From Clostridia bacterium (GTDB taxonomy: Bacteria; Bacillota; UBA994; PWPR01), in NCBI GenBank assembly GCA_003557085.1, contig PWPR01000146.1, positions 1 through 24,029 on the forward strand: a stretch of 24,029 bases of DNA, written 5' to 3'. This document shows positions 1 through 8,197 of this stretch, one piece after another; positions within the stretch are counted from its first letter, which is position 1, and every line of letters starts with the position of its first letter. The notes under the pieces were generated by a model that did not search any database, was not told the DNA's origin, and was given only the letters and a program-made list of their open reading frames with translations. Both the position numbers and the translations under genes were made by a program.

Positions 1-2
1 AT

Positions 3-170
3 GTGCTTGAGCTAAAGCCTGGGAAAGTGATAAAGCTTGATGACAAAGCAGGTGGCCATGTAAATGTATTACTTAATGAAGAGAGAGTTGCTAAAGGAGA
101 GGTTATTGTTTTAGATAGTAGTTATGGCATTAGAATTTCTTCTATGAGAAAAAGAAGCCTTAAGCAGTAG
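3..170 (+). CDS. fliN: FliN/FliY flagellar motor switch protein, C-terminal end (partial)
   Basis: This is the last 55 codons of a gene that begins before the window, read in frame 3 to a TAG stop. The residues LELKPGKVIKLDD, then AGGHVNVLLN and AKGEVIVLDSSYGIRIS, match the SpoA/FliMN beta-barrel domain that ends FliN and FliY. In the family this domain builds the lower C-ring of the rotor, where CheY-type signalling sets rotation sense. The next gene is fliO, the usual neighbour in Firmicutes. FliN and FliY cannot be told apart here because the N-terminal part that separates them lies outside the window. Confidence 0.9.
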   Translation: MLELKPGKVIKLDDKAGGHVNVLLNEERVAKGEVIVLDSSYGIRISSMRKRSLKQ

Positions 171-174
171 AGCT

Positions 175-507
175 ATGCAAACTCCATTACAAGTAGTAAT
201 TAATTTAGCAATTTTTATCGTATCTATTTTTCTCTTTGTTTATATATATAAGAAGTTTTTTGTCTCTAATAAACTTTTTACTCGGAGGTCTAAATATATT
301 GAGCAAGTAGATAAATATTACTTAGCCAATGATAAGTGGCTCGAAATAATAAAACTAAACAACACCTATCTCTTATTAGGTATAACTCCAAATAGTATAA
401 GTGAAGTTAAGGAAATAACTCAGGAGGATTTACATGAGCTCAAAGTGGAAGAGAATGAAAATGTTTTTAAGAAAATCCTTAAGAAAAATATTGATCAACA
501 AAGGTAA
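175..507 (+). CDS. fliO: FliO-like flagellar biosynthesis protein
   Basis: This is a 110-residue protein with one strong N-terminal membrane segment (about residues 7-26, VVINLAIFIVSIFLFVYIY), followed by a basic stretch and a small cytoplasmic domain with the typical WLEIIKLNNTYLLLGIT block. That layout, and its place between fliN and fliP, identify FliO, which in the family helps FliP assemble into the export gate at the membrane. The ATG lies 5 bases after the fliN stop and has only a weak ribosome site, suggesting coupling to fliN. The last 74 bases overlap the start of fliP. FliO is poorly conserved, so the call rests on topology and position. Confidence 0.8.
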   Translation: MQTPLQVVINLAIFIVSIFLFVYIYKKFFVSNKLFTRRSKYIEQVDKYYLANDKWLEIIKLNNTYLLLGITPNSISEVKEITQEDLHELKVEENENVFKKILKKNIDQQR

Positions 508-1255
508 AATAGTAGTTTTTACAGTTCTCTTTCTAGTAAGTCTATTCTTATTTACCCATGCTTTAGTAAATGCGCAACCAACTGACTCAATTATAGGGGA
601 TTTCTTAGCTGATCAGAATAATTATGCTGATTTAATTAACCTAGTAGTTGTTTTGACTCTATTAGCTTTTTTGCCAGCAATAATTCTCTCTGTAACAGTG
701 TTCCCAAGGATTTTGATAGTATTGTCTTTTACTAGAAATGGCATTGGAACACAACAAACTCCACCTAATCAAGTATTAATTGGAATTGCGTTAATTTTAA
801 CCTTTTTTATCATGAGTCCAGTGATAGACCAAGTAATAGAGGAAGCTTATAATCCACTTATGGCTGGAGAAATAGAATCTGAAATAGCATTTAATAATGC
901 AATTGAACCTATGAAAGAATTTATGTTTAATCATGCTAGGAGTGAGCCTGATAGTATAAATTTCTTCCTACAGTTATCAGGCGCAGAAGATGTACCAGAG
1001 ACTTTAGAAGAAATGCCAACAGCAGTTTTAATGATGTCATTTATAACAAGTGAGCTTAAAAAAGCTTTTACAATGGGTTTTATAATATTTATTCCGTTTA
1101 TTGTAGTAGATATGATTGTAGCAAGTGTATTAATGTCAATGGGAATGATGATGATTCCACCCACAACAATATCATTACCATTTAAAATATTACTTTTTGT
1201 CTTAGTTGATGGATGGACTTTAGTGTTTAGAACTTTAGTAAGCAGTGTAATTTAG
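434..1255 (+). CDS. fliP: Flagellar export gate protein FliP
   Basis: FliP is a core subunit of the flagellar type III export gate in the basal body. The 273-residue product has a cleavable-looking signal peptide (hydrophobic residues about 27-45, then VNAQ) and then the FliP signature: VTVFPRILIVLSFTRNGIGTQQTPPNQVLIG around residues 87-117 and a membrane-rich C-terminus with a Met-rich segment SVLMSMGMMMIPP. The start is fixed by a strong AGGAGG at 422-427, six bases before the ATG, although this puts the first 25 codons inside fliO. Later in-frame ATGs lack such a site. FliQ follows after 10 bases. Confidence 0.96.
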   Translation: MSSKWKRMKMFLRKSLRKILINKGKIVVFTVLFLVSLFLFTHALVNAQPTDSIIGDFLADQNNYADLINLVVVLTLLAFLPAIILSVTVFPRILIVLSFTRNGIGTQQTPPNQVLIGIALILTFFIMSPVIDQVIEEAYNPLMAGEIESEIAFNNAIEPMKEFMFNHARSEPDSINFFLQLSGAEDVPETLEEMPTAVLMMSFITSELKKAFTMGFIIFIPFIVVDMIVASVLMSMGMMMIPPTTISLPFKILLFVLVDGWTLVFRTLVSSVI

Positions 1256-1265
1256 GAGGATTGAA

Positions 1266-1535
1266 ATGGGAGTACAGGAAGTAGCCAATATATTAAGATC
1301 TGCTATTACAATGGTGTTGCTAATTTCAGCTCCTATGCTTATCGGTGCTTTGTTAAGTGGTTTTATCGTAGCTTTATTTCAAGCGACAACTCAAATAAAT
1401 GAGCAAACCTTAGCATTTGTGCCAAAAATAGTAGTAGTTTTAACTATGTTGGTAATATTTAGTCCTTGGATTGCTGAAACATTAAGTGAGTTTACGATTA
1501 ATTTATATCAAAACATAGTTACTTATCTTTATTAA
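1266..1535 (+). CDS. fliQ: Flagellar export gate protein FliQ
   Basis: This 89-residue protein has two membrane hairpin helices (about residues 15-40 and 50-75), the full usual length of FliQ. FALFQATTQINEQTLAFVPK-type residues (here VALFQATTQINEQTLAFVPK) in the loop are diagnostic. FliQ packs around the FliP/FliR core of the export gate. A TAGGAGG site precedes the ATG closely and overlaps the end of fliP, so the two are probably translated together. What follows is unusual: fliR and flhB would normally come next, but flhA starts only 18 bases after the fliQ stop. Confidence 0.96.
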   Translation: MGVQEVANILRSAITMVLLISAPMLIGALLSGFIVALFQATTQINEQTLAFVPKIVVVLTMLVIFSPWIAETLSEFTINLYQNIVTYLY

Positions 1536-1553
1536 GAGTGGAGGAAAAAGAAA

Positions 1554-3590
1554 ATTAACTTAATTTTTAAAGATAGTTTTATCTCCATTTTAATAATTGC
1601 AATAGTTCTTTTCATTGTAATTCCAGTTAGTACAGGATTTTTAGATGTACTACTGATTATTAATATTGCAACAGCACTAACCATATTGCTTACTACCATT
1701 TATATTAGATCTCCTTTAGAGTTGTCTTCATTTCCAACTATAGTTCTAATTACAACTCTATTAAGACTTTCTCTCAATATTTCTTCGACAAGATTGATTT
1801 TAACAAATCGAGGGGATGCTGGTAATGTTATAAGAACTTTTGGTAATTTTGTAATAGCAGGGAACCCAGTTGTTGGTTTGATAATTTTTATCATTATTAT
1901 AATTGTGCAATTTGTTGTTATTACAAAAGGTGCTGAAAGAGTTTCAGAAGTAGCAGCTCGTTTTACATTAGATTCAATGCCAGGAAAACAGATGGCTATT
2001 GATGCTGATCTTAATGCAGGATTAATAAATGAAAAGCAAGCTTTAGAAAGAAGAGAAACTATACAGAGAGAGGCAGATTTTTATGGTTCAATGGACGGAG
2101 CTTCAAAATTTGTCAAAGGAGATGCTATAGCTGGTATTATTATAACTTTTATTAATCTGATAGGTGGAATAATAATAGGTGTAGTACTTGGTGGTGAGTC
2201 GCTCAATCAGGTGGTAGATGTATATACCTTGGCTACAGTAGGAGATGGTTTGGTATCACAAATACCAGCTCTACTAATATCTACTGCATCAGGAATTATA
2301 ATGACTAGAAAGGCATCTACAGAAAACTTGAATGTAGAGATTATTAAACAGCTATTCTCACAATATATTGTTTTATTTATTGGTGGAGCAACTTTAATAT
2401 TTATGGTCTTTATCCCTGGATTACCAAAGTTAACTCTGACATTGATAGGTAGTATTTTACTTATTTTAGGTTATAAATTGTATACAGAAAAGCAAGCTCT
2501 TGAAAAAGAAGAAGCAAGACTTGAGGCACTTCCAGAGCCTGAGCCAAAGGATCAAGAATATGATATAACAGATTACATTTTTACTGATCCTATTGTTGTT
2601 GAGTTTGGATACAGCTTAGTTCCATATATTGATAAAAATCAGGGAGGAAGGTTACTTGATAGACTAGTAATGATCAGAAGGCAGTTAGTTGTAGAATGGG
2701 GATTGATATTGCCAAAAATAAGAGTAAAGGATAACCCAACGATTATGCCTAATGAATATCAGATTAATATTAGAGGATATGAAGTAGCAAAAGGAGAGAT
2801 TCTAACAGATCACTTATTGGCTATGGCAGCTGATGAAGTTGAAGGTGAAATTACAGGAATTGAAACAGAAGATCCAGCTTATGGTATAGCAGCTATTTGG
2901 ATAGATCCTGAAGAAGCAGATAAAGCTGAGATGCTAGGTTATACAGTAGTAGACCCTGTGTCAGTAATAGCGACACATATTTCAAAGGTTGTAACTGAAA
3001 ATAGTCATGAATTATTAGGTCTTGAAGAGGTAAAGGATTTAGTAGGAGCTTTAGAAAAAAAGTATCCTGCACTAGTAGAAAATGTCATTCCAGATATTGT
3101 GAATTTGAGAACGCTACAGCTAATCCTCTGTGACTTGTTAGAAGATGGAATAAAGATTAAAAATTTGCCAATAATTATAGAGGTATTAGGAGACTATGGA
3201 AGAACAGTAGGGGATCCTGAAGAGTTAATAGAATATGTTAGAAGAGGTATAAGAAAAGATATTTGTGAAAAGTATTCATACAATAATAAATTAGATTTAT
3301 TGATTATAAACCCTGAGCTAGAAAAAAACTTAACTGACTCATATATTGAGCAGAAACCGGAAGGAAGAATATTTACTCACGAAGATCAGCAAAACATGAT
3401 AGAAAAAGCATCTGAAGAATATAATATGGCAATCCAGCAGGGATATAGTCCTGTCTTAGCTACAACACCTAAGCTAAGAAGAACAATTGCGCAGATGTTT
3501 TCACATAACAACTTGAGTTTAGGTGTAATGTCGGTACTAGAAGTAGATAATCGTTATGATATCAATGTAATTGGATCTATTAATATTTAA
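1554..3590 (+). CDS. flhA: Flagellar export protein FlhA, apparent AUU start codon
   Basis: FlhA is the large export-gate subunit, with about eight membrane helices and a cytoplasmic domain that receives chaperone-substrate complexes. The FHIPEP signature is present (RSPLELSSFPTIVLITTLLR, then LSLNISSTRLIL), as is the cytoplasmic-loop block SMPGKQMAIDADLNAGLI. The C-terminal domain runs to NVIGSINI. No ATG, GTG or TTG occurs in frame between the fliQ stop and a TTG at 1686, which would remove the first membrane helix. The frame is open back to 1536 and encodes the expected N-terminus (NLIFKDSFISILIIAIVLF). An ATT at 1554 lies nine bases after GGAGG (1540-1544), so I place the start there, giving 678 residues, a normal FlhA length. 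A one-base sequence error is the alternative. Confidence 0.9.
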   Translation: MNLIFKDSFISILIIAIVLFIVIPVSTGFLDVLLIINIATALTILLTTIYIRSPLELSSFPTIVLITTLLRLSLNISSTRLILTNRGDAGNVIRTFGNFVIAGNPVVGLIIFIIIIIVQFVVITKGAERVSEVAARFTLDSMPGKQMAIDADLNAGLINEKQALERRETIQREADFYGSMDGASKFVKGDAIAGIIITFINLIGGIIIGVVLGGESLNQVVDVYTLATVGDGLVSQIPALLISTASGIIMTRKASTENLNVEIIKQLFSQYIVLFIGGATLIFMVFIPGLPKLTLTLIGSILLILGYKLYTEKQALEKEEARLEALPEPEPKDQEYDITDYIFTDPIVVEFGYSLVPYIDKNQGGRLLDRLVMIRRQLVVEWGLILPKIRVKDNPTIMPNEYQINIRGYEVAKGEILTDHLLAMAADEVEGEITGIETEDPAYGIAAIWIDPEEADKAEMLGYTVVDPVSVIATHISKVVTENSHELLGLEEVKDLVGALEKKYPALVENVIPDIVNLRTLQLILCDLLEDGIKIKNLPIIIEVLGDYGRTVGDPEELIEYVRRGIRKDICEKYSYNNKLDLLIINPELEKNLTDSYIEQKPEGRIFTHEDQQNMIEKASEEYNMAIQQGYSPVLATTPKLRRTIAQMFSHNNLSLGVMSVLEVDNRYDINVIGSINI

Positions 3591-3604
3591 ATGAGGGATC
3601 ATAA

Positions 3605-4333
3605 ATGCAAGTAATGAGTATGTGGAAGGATTATGAAAAAAACAAAAATATTGAAAGTAGAAATAAGCTTATTATGGAGTATATTGATGTAGTAGACAAA
3701 ATAGTAAGCATACAGATGCGTTTGTTTCATACATTTAATCCAGATTTGAAGGATGAGTTTTACTCTATAGGTGTTCTTGGCTTGATTGACGCAGTGCAAA
3801 AGTTTGACTATCGCAAGAATGTCAAGTTTGAGACTTATGCTTCATTTAGAGTTAAGGGAGCAATAATCGACTATATAAGAAAACAAGATGTAGTTTCAAG
3901 AGGTATAAGAGAGAAAGAAAAAGCTATTAAGAGAGCCAAAGAAAACTTAATGCAAAAATTGAGCAGAGAGCCTTCAGATCAGGAAGTTATAGAGCATCTT
4001 AACATGTCATATGATGAATATCATTATACTATGAACACTATTGCTCAAGCAGACTTATTATCATTTGAAGAAATGATAGGGAATGGAATTGGTGTTAAGA
4101 AACAAGGTGTTAGTGTAGAAGGGCAGCTTGAGAAAAAAGAACTTGAAAAACATCTAACAAATGCAATAGCAAAACTATCAGATAGAGAACAACTTGTTAT
4201 TTCTCTATACTATAAAGATGAGTTGAAGCTTAAGGAAATAGGACAAGTGCTCAAAGTTTCTGAATCAAGAGTGTCGCAAGTCTTAAAAAAAGCAGTTGAA
4301 GCTTTAAGAGAGCATTTAAAAAGCTATGTTTAA
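3605..4333 (+). CDS. sigD: Flagellar sigma factor SigD/FliA (sigma-28)
   Basis: This is a 242-residue sigma-70-family factor of the FliA/SigD/WhiG group. Region 2 is clear at about residues 47-95 (DEFYSIGVLGLIDAVQKFD, then VKFETYASFRVKGAIIDYIR), region 3 follows, and region 4 with its helix-turn-helix lies at about 190-238 (LSDREQLVISLYYKDELKLK, then VSESRVSQVLKKA). It directs RNA polymerase to late flagellar promoters of the TAAA-N15-GCCGATAA type, three of which can be seen downstream. A GAGGGA site lies six bases before the ATG. It sits 14 bases after flhA, so it is probably read with the early export genes, as in Bacillus subtilis. The antagonist FlgM is encoded 1.6 kb downstream. Confidence 0.96.
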   Translation: MQVMSMWKDYEKNKNIESRNKLIMEYIDVVDKIVSIQMRLFHTFNPDLKDEFYSIGVLGLIDAVQKFDYRKNVKFETYASFRVKGAIIDYIRKQDVVSRGIREKEKAIKRAKENLMQKLSREPSDQEVIEHLNMSYDEYHYTMNTIAQADLLSFEEMIGNGIGVKKQGVSVEGQLEKKELEKHLTNAIAKLSDREQLVISLYYKDELKLKEIGQVLKVSESRVSQVLKKAVEALREHLKSYV

Positions 4334-4335
4334 GT

Positions 4336-4362
4336 TAAAGCTATCTATATCTTAACCGATAA
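4336..4362 (+). promoter_or_regulatory. Sigma-28 promoter for the flgF/G-csrA operon
   Basis: TAAA at 4336-4339, a 15-base spacer and ACCGATAA at 4355-4362 match the sigma-28 consensus (TAAA-N15-GCCGATAA) in all but one base. It begins two bases after the sigD stop and lies just before the first rod gene, so sigD would switch on the operon that also holds its antagonist flgM. Confidence 0.8.
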
Positions 4363-4379
4363 AATAAAGGAGAAACAAT

Positions 4380-5141
4380 ATGTCAAGAGATATCCAAAGT
4401 ATTGGAAGCGCCTTAAAATTCTTACAGAATAAAATAGATGTAACAGCAAATAATATAGCAAATAACAACACAATATCATATAAAAAAGATTACATTGTTG
4501 GAGAGAGCTTTAGAGATATCTTAACCTCAAAAGTAAGTGATAGAGTAACTATAATGGGAGATGGAAGAATCAATCCAAGTGCTCTAGAGGTCTATACCCC
4601 GGGAGTGTATGCTAGTGCTACATCAATAGACCTTAAAAGAGGGACTTTAAGAGAAACAGGTTATAATAGTGATATAACAACTGAGCAAGGATACTTCATT
4701 ATAAACTCTCCTGAGGGAGAAATATATGTTAGCTCAGCGAGTACTCAGTTGGATAATCAAGGATATTTAATTGTTCCAAATAAGGGTAGAGTGAGAGGAA
4801 ACTTTGGAGAGATTTATGTCGGTGGGAAGTATGAGATTGACAGCTATGGTACTGTCAGGTCAAATGACAGGGTAATAGATAGAATAAGAGTTGTTGAATT
4901 TATTGACCATGAAAACTTATTTAGGACAAATAGAGGGGATATAACTACAGAGTTTGATAATCTAGAGAATATTAATAATCCAAGAATAAGAACGGGATAT
5001 CTAGAAGAGTCGAATGTAGACTTAGCTGAAGAGATGGCAAATCTAATGGAGATTGCGAGAAAATATGAGACTAATCAAAGGACTATTCAAATTTTAGATG
5101 AGTTGTATGGCAAAGCTATTAATGAAGTAGGTAAGGTGTAA
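4380..5141 (+). CDS. Flagellar basal-body rod protein, FlgF/FlgG family (FlhO-like)
   Basis: This 253-residue protein has the flagellar axial family pattern at both ends. The N-terminus carries NKIDVTANNIANNNTISYKK (residues about 19-38), the flg_bbr_rod motif. The C-terminus carries GYLEESNVDLAEEMANLMEI, then ARKYETNQRTIQILDELY, the helix that pairs with it in the rod. In the family it forms part of the distal or proximal rod. Two tandem FlgF/FlgG paralogues in a SigD-linked operon recall flhO-flhP of Bacillus; which is the true FlgG cannot be settled from sequence alone. AAGGAG at 4367-4372 supports the start. The stop lies two bases before the next ATG. Confidence 0.88.
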   Translation: MSRDIQSIGSALKFLQNKIDVTANNIANNNTISYKKDYIVGESFRDILTSKVSDRVTIMGDGRINPSALEVYTPGVYASATSIDLKRGTLRETGYNSDITTEQGYFIINSPEGEIYVSSASTQLDNQGYLIVPNKGRVRGNFGEIYVGGKYEIDSYGTVRSNDRVIDRIRVVEFIDHENLFRTNRGDITTEFDNLENINNPRIRTGYLEESNVDLAEEMANLMEIARKYETNQRTIQILDELYGKAINEVGKV

Positions 5142-5143
5142 TT

Positions 5144-5902
5144 ATGATAAAAGGTTTTTATACAGCAAAAGCATCACTAATCCAAAGGCAAAAATATACT
5201 AACTTGATTGGAAATAATATAGCTAATGTTAACACTGTTGGATATAAAAAAGATGATGTTAATTTTGGGCAGATCTTGGCTAACCATGTGAGAGAGGAAT
5301 ACCATGATTTAAGCACAACAGACTACTTTGTTGGGGGCGGAGCAAAAATATGCAACATATCTAAGGACTTTACTCAAGGATCACTAATTCAGACCGATAA
5401 TATGCTTGATATAGCACTTAATGGAACTGGATTTTTAACTGTAGTGGATGAACTAGAGAATGTTTACTATACTAGGGTTGGGAATTTCAGTTTGTCACAT
5501 ACGCAATCTGGCTTACTAAATATTGTAACAAAAGAAGGATATACTTTAGTAAACAGTAATATGAGAAGAATTGAAATACCAAGTAATGTAAGAGAAATAA
5601 ATATATGTGAAGAAGGATTACTAACATATCAGGATAATCGAGGAAGTCACAGTTTAAGAATTGTAAGTTTTTCAGAAGATAAAAACTTAGAGCAAGTTGA
5701 TTCGGGAATATATTTTAGTGATGAAATTGAGCGTATTGATAATCAGACTAAGGTGAAACAGGGCTACTTAGAAATGTCTAATATAGATTTGGCATCAGAG
5801 ATGGTAGAACTAATAACCAATCAGAGGCTCTTTGGAATGAACTCAAAAGTAATACAGACGGTAGATGAAATGAGCAATTTAGCTAATAATCTACGAAGAT
5901 AG
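5144..5902 (+). CDS. Flagellar basal-body rod protein, FlgG/FlgF family (FlhP-like)
   Basis: This 252-residue paralogue of the preceding gene has the rod motif LIGNNIANVNTVGYKK near residues 21-36. The central block ALNGTGFLTVVDELENVYYT, then RVGNFSL is typical of FlgE/FlgF/FlgG proteins. The C-terminal helix GYLEMSNIDLASEMVELITN, then QRLFGMNSKVIQTVDEM is conserved. It should be exported through the flagellar gate and polymerise in the rod. It is probably translated together with the preceding gene, given the two-base gap. Family membership is sure; the exact FlgF versus FlgG assignment is not. Confidence 0.9.
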   Translation: MIKGFYTAKASLIQRQKYTNLIGNNIANVNTVGYKKDDVNFGQILANHVREEYHDLSTTDYFVGGGAKICNISKDFTQGSLIQTDNMLDIALNGTGFLTVVDELENVYYTRVGNFSLSHTQSGLLNIVTKEGYTLVNSNMRRIEIPSNVREINICEEGLLTYQDNRGSHSLRIVSFSEDKNLEQVDSGIYFSDEIERIDNQTKVKQGYLEMSNIDLASEMVELITNQRLFGMNSKVIQTVDEMSNLANNLRR

Positions 5903-5918
5903 CTAGGAGGTGGATGAA

Positions 5919-6236
5919 GTGAAAATTAATTCAACCAATTATCAAAACATACTTAAGCAATATAAAGAAGCTAAAGCAATGAAGTCTCAAGAGAAAGAAT
6001 CAGTGCAAAATGAGAGAAAATTGGAAACAGAAAAAAATACACTTCACAAGCAAGCAACAGATATCCAGATCTCAGAAGATTATAAGATTTATGAACAAGC
6101 TACAAAAGAGTTGAAAAAGATGGATAATAATGATGACAAGGTAAAAGCAATTATGGCACGAGTCGAAAGTGGAGAGTACAAAGTTTCTCCTCAAGAAATT
6201 GCAAAAAGCATAATTGATAAGAGCACTAAGAAGTAG
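5919..6236 (+). CDS. flgM: Anti-sigma-28 factor FlgM
   Basis: FlgM binds SigD and keeps late flagellar genes off until the hook is complete and FlgM is exported. The C-terminal part carries the FlgM signature DDKVKAIMARVESGEYKVSP, then QEIAKSIID (residues about 71-100). The front is polar and probably disordered, as usual. I place the start at GTG 5919, eight bases after AGGAGG (5905-5910), giving MKINSTNYQN, the usual MKIN opening and 105 residues. A GTG at 5910 would overlap that ribosome site, and the ATG at 5914 hits a stop at once. Lying inside a SigD-driven operon, it makes a negative feedback loop. Confidence 0.88.
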   Translation: MKINSTNYQNILKQYKEAKAMKSQEKESVQNERKLETEKNTLHKQATDIQISEDYKIYEQATKELKKMDNNDDKVKAIMARVESGEYKVSPQEIAKSIIDKSTKK

Positions 6237-6250
6237 AGGGGTGTGTCTGA

Positions 6251-6727
6251 ATGGACGCCAGTAGACTTATCAATATATTAGAACAACAAAGTAGCGCCTA
6301 TCAAGTTTTGGTAGACCTTTCAAAAAAGTTACAAGAAGCAATTGTAGTAAACAACATTGCAAAAATTGATTCACTCATAAAAATGCAAATGACTATAGTA
6401 ATGAAACTTTCATCACTTGAGAGTAGGCGTAGTAAAGTTGCTAGTGAAATCAGTCAGCAAGTTGATGTTCCAAAAGGAGAACTTAGTATAAAGGAAATTA
6501 AAAAGTATTTGGGCGAAGTGCAGTTTAGTGAACTTGAAAACCTTGAAAAGACATTGAATGATAAAATCAGTGCTTTATCTGAGATTAATAGCACTAATAA
6601 AATGTTAATAAAGAATGGTCTTGATTTAATTGATTATTCATTGGAGGTTCTTGGAGTCACAAATGATGCCACTTATGACAAAAAGGGAATAACTAATCAT
6701 AAGAAAATTATTGATGAGAAAGTTTAG
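6251..6727 (+). CDS. flgN: FlgN-family export chaperone
   Basis: This is a 158-residue, mostly alpha-helical, charged protein with no membrane segment. The N-terminal helices (INILEQQSSAYQVLVDLSKK, then LQEAIVVNNIAKIDSLIKMQ) match the FlgN family. FlgN binds the hook-filament junction proteins FlgK and FlgL in the cytoplasm and hands them to the export gate. The two client genes follow directly, with flgK ten bases downstream. An AGAGGGG sequence lies before the ATG. The family is divergent, so the call leans partly on context. Confidence 0.85.
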   Translation: MDASRLINILEQQSSAYQVLVDLSKKLQEAIVVNNIAKIDSLIKMQMTIVMKLSSLESRRSKVASEISQQVDVPKGELSIKEIKKYLGEVQFSELENLEKTLNDKISALSEINSTNKMLIKNGLDLIDYSLEVLGVTNDATYDKKGITNHKKIIDEKV

Positions 6728-6737
6728 GTGATAGTTT

Positions 6738-8183
6738 ATGAGCATTTTTAACTCATTAAACGTTGCAAGGAGTGGGCTTTTTGCAAGTCAGAAGAAAATA
6801 GAAGTAACAGGTCATAATATTGCTAATGCTAACACACCAGGATACTCAAGACAAAGACTAGAAGTTGCGTCTATGCCTAGTATAAGTTATCAAGGAGCAT
6901 CGCCTGGAGGCGGAGTAACAATTAATGATTTAGTACAAATTAGAAATACCTACTTAGATACTCAATATAGAAATGAGAACTCGCTTGCTAATGAATTGCA
7001 GTTTAAAGCAGAAGGATTTGAGTTTATTGAAGGAGTATTAGCAGAACCAAGTGAATTTGGTATAAATGCAGCTTTATCTGATGTTTTTAACTCTCTTGAG
7101 CAGTTAAGTTATAACGCAGAAGATTCAACATTAAGAGAAATTGTTGTGCAAAACTCCATAAAGCTAACGGATACTATTAAATCAGTAGCAAGTGGCTTGC
7201 TTGACTATCAAACACAACTTGACGAGAGTATTTTTTTAGTGGTTGATGAGATCAATATGATAAGTGAAAAGATTCAGGGTCTAAATCAGACCATCCGAAG
7301 CTATGAAAATAGAGGTCATCAAGCTAATGATTTGCGAGATCAGAGAAATCTTTTAGTAGATGAACTATCTACACTAGTTCCAGTTAATGCTAAAGAAGAT
7401 GAAAATGGTAGATTTAGTGTAAAGATAGCCGGTATTTATTTGGTAGACCATTTTAATCTAAACAGCATTGAAGTTAAAACTGATTATACAGACTTAAATG
7501 AGTTTACAAATCAGCCTACAAATAAAATTTATTGGGCTAATACATCAAATGAAGTCAATGTAAACGGAGGAGAACTTAAGGGCATGCTTGATATGCGTGA
7601 TGGACAAAGTGCAAGCAATCAAGGTGTAGCATATTATATGAAGCAGCTAGATATATTAGCTGAGTCTTTAGTAAAAGAGTTTAATGCTATTAATAGTCAA
7701 GGGTTTACACTCCCAATAAATGGCGTCTCAAGTACTGGTATTAATTTTTTTAACCCTGAAGGTGTAACAGCTAGGACTATATCTATTTCTAATGAGTTAG
7801 AAGAATCAGGATACAATATAGCTGCATCAAATACAGTCTTGGAAGGACAATTGAACTGGGGTAATAATCTTAACTCACTGAAGTTCAACGAGTTAAGAGA
7901 TAAAGGTGATCTTACACTTAATGGAAAGCATATAGGAAACTTAGAAGACTATCTAAAAAGTACAGTTTCTGATTTAGCTATCACAACTAATTACTATGCT
8001 AGCAGAAATTCTAGTCAGCAGGCATTAGTTAACCATGTGGAAAATCAAAAACTTATGATATCGGAAGTTTCTATAGATGAAGAGATGATGAACCTTATTC
8101 AATATCAGCATTCCTATAGCGCTGCAGCCAAACTGGTTAATGTTGTGGATGAGATGATATTAACACTTATTAACATAAAGTAA
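6738..8183 (+). CDS. flgK: Hook-associated protein 1, FlgK
   Basis: FlgK is the first hook-filament junction protein. The 481-residue product opens with SIFNSLNVARSGLFASQKKI, then EVTGHNIANANTPGYSRQRL, the classical FlgK N-terminus. It ends with SIDEEMMNLIQYQHSYSAAA, then KLVNVVDEM, the coiled-coil partner. The middle holds the expected D2-D3 region (LRDQRNLLVDELSTLVPV at about 200-217). Length is normal for Firmicutes. AGGTGA lies seven bases before the ATG. It sits between its chaperone flgN and the second junction gene flgL in the SigD operon. Confidence 0.96.
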   Translation: MSIFNSLNVARSGLFASQKKIEVTGHNIANANTPGYSRQRLEVASMPSISYQGASPGGGVTINDLVQIRNTYLDTQYRNENSLANELQFKAEGFEFIEGVLAEPSEFGINAALSDVFNSLEQLSYNAEDSTLREIVVQNSIKLTDTIKSVASGLLDYQTQLDESIFLVVDEINMISEKIQGLNQTIRSYENRGHQANDLRDQRNLLVDELSTLVPVNAKEDENGRFSVKIAGIYLVDHFNLNSIEVKTDYTDLNEFTNQPTNKIYWANTSNEVNVNGGELKGMLDMRDGQSASNQGVAYYMKQLDILAESLVKEFNAINSQGFTLPINGVSSTGINFFNPEGVTARTISISNELEESGYNIAASNTVLEGQLNWGNNLNSLKFNELRDKGDLTLNGKHIGNLEDYLKSTVSDLAITTNYYASRNSSQQALVNHVENQKLMISEVSIDEEMMNLIQYQHSYSAAAKLVNVVDEMILTLINIK

Positions 8184-8197
8184 GGGAGAGACTATTT

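Noticed and set aside
5910..5918. Earlier GTG start for flgM
   Set aside because: It overlaps the ribosome site AGGAGG (5905-5910). GTG 5919 is at the right distance and gives the usual MKIN start.
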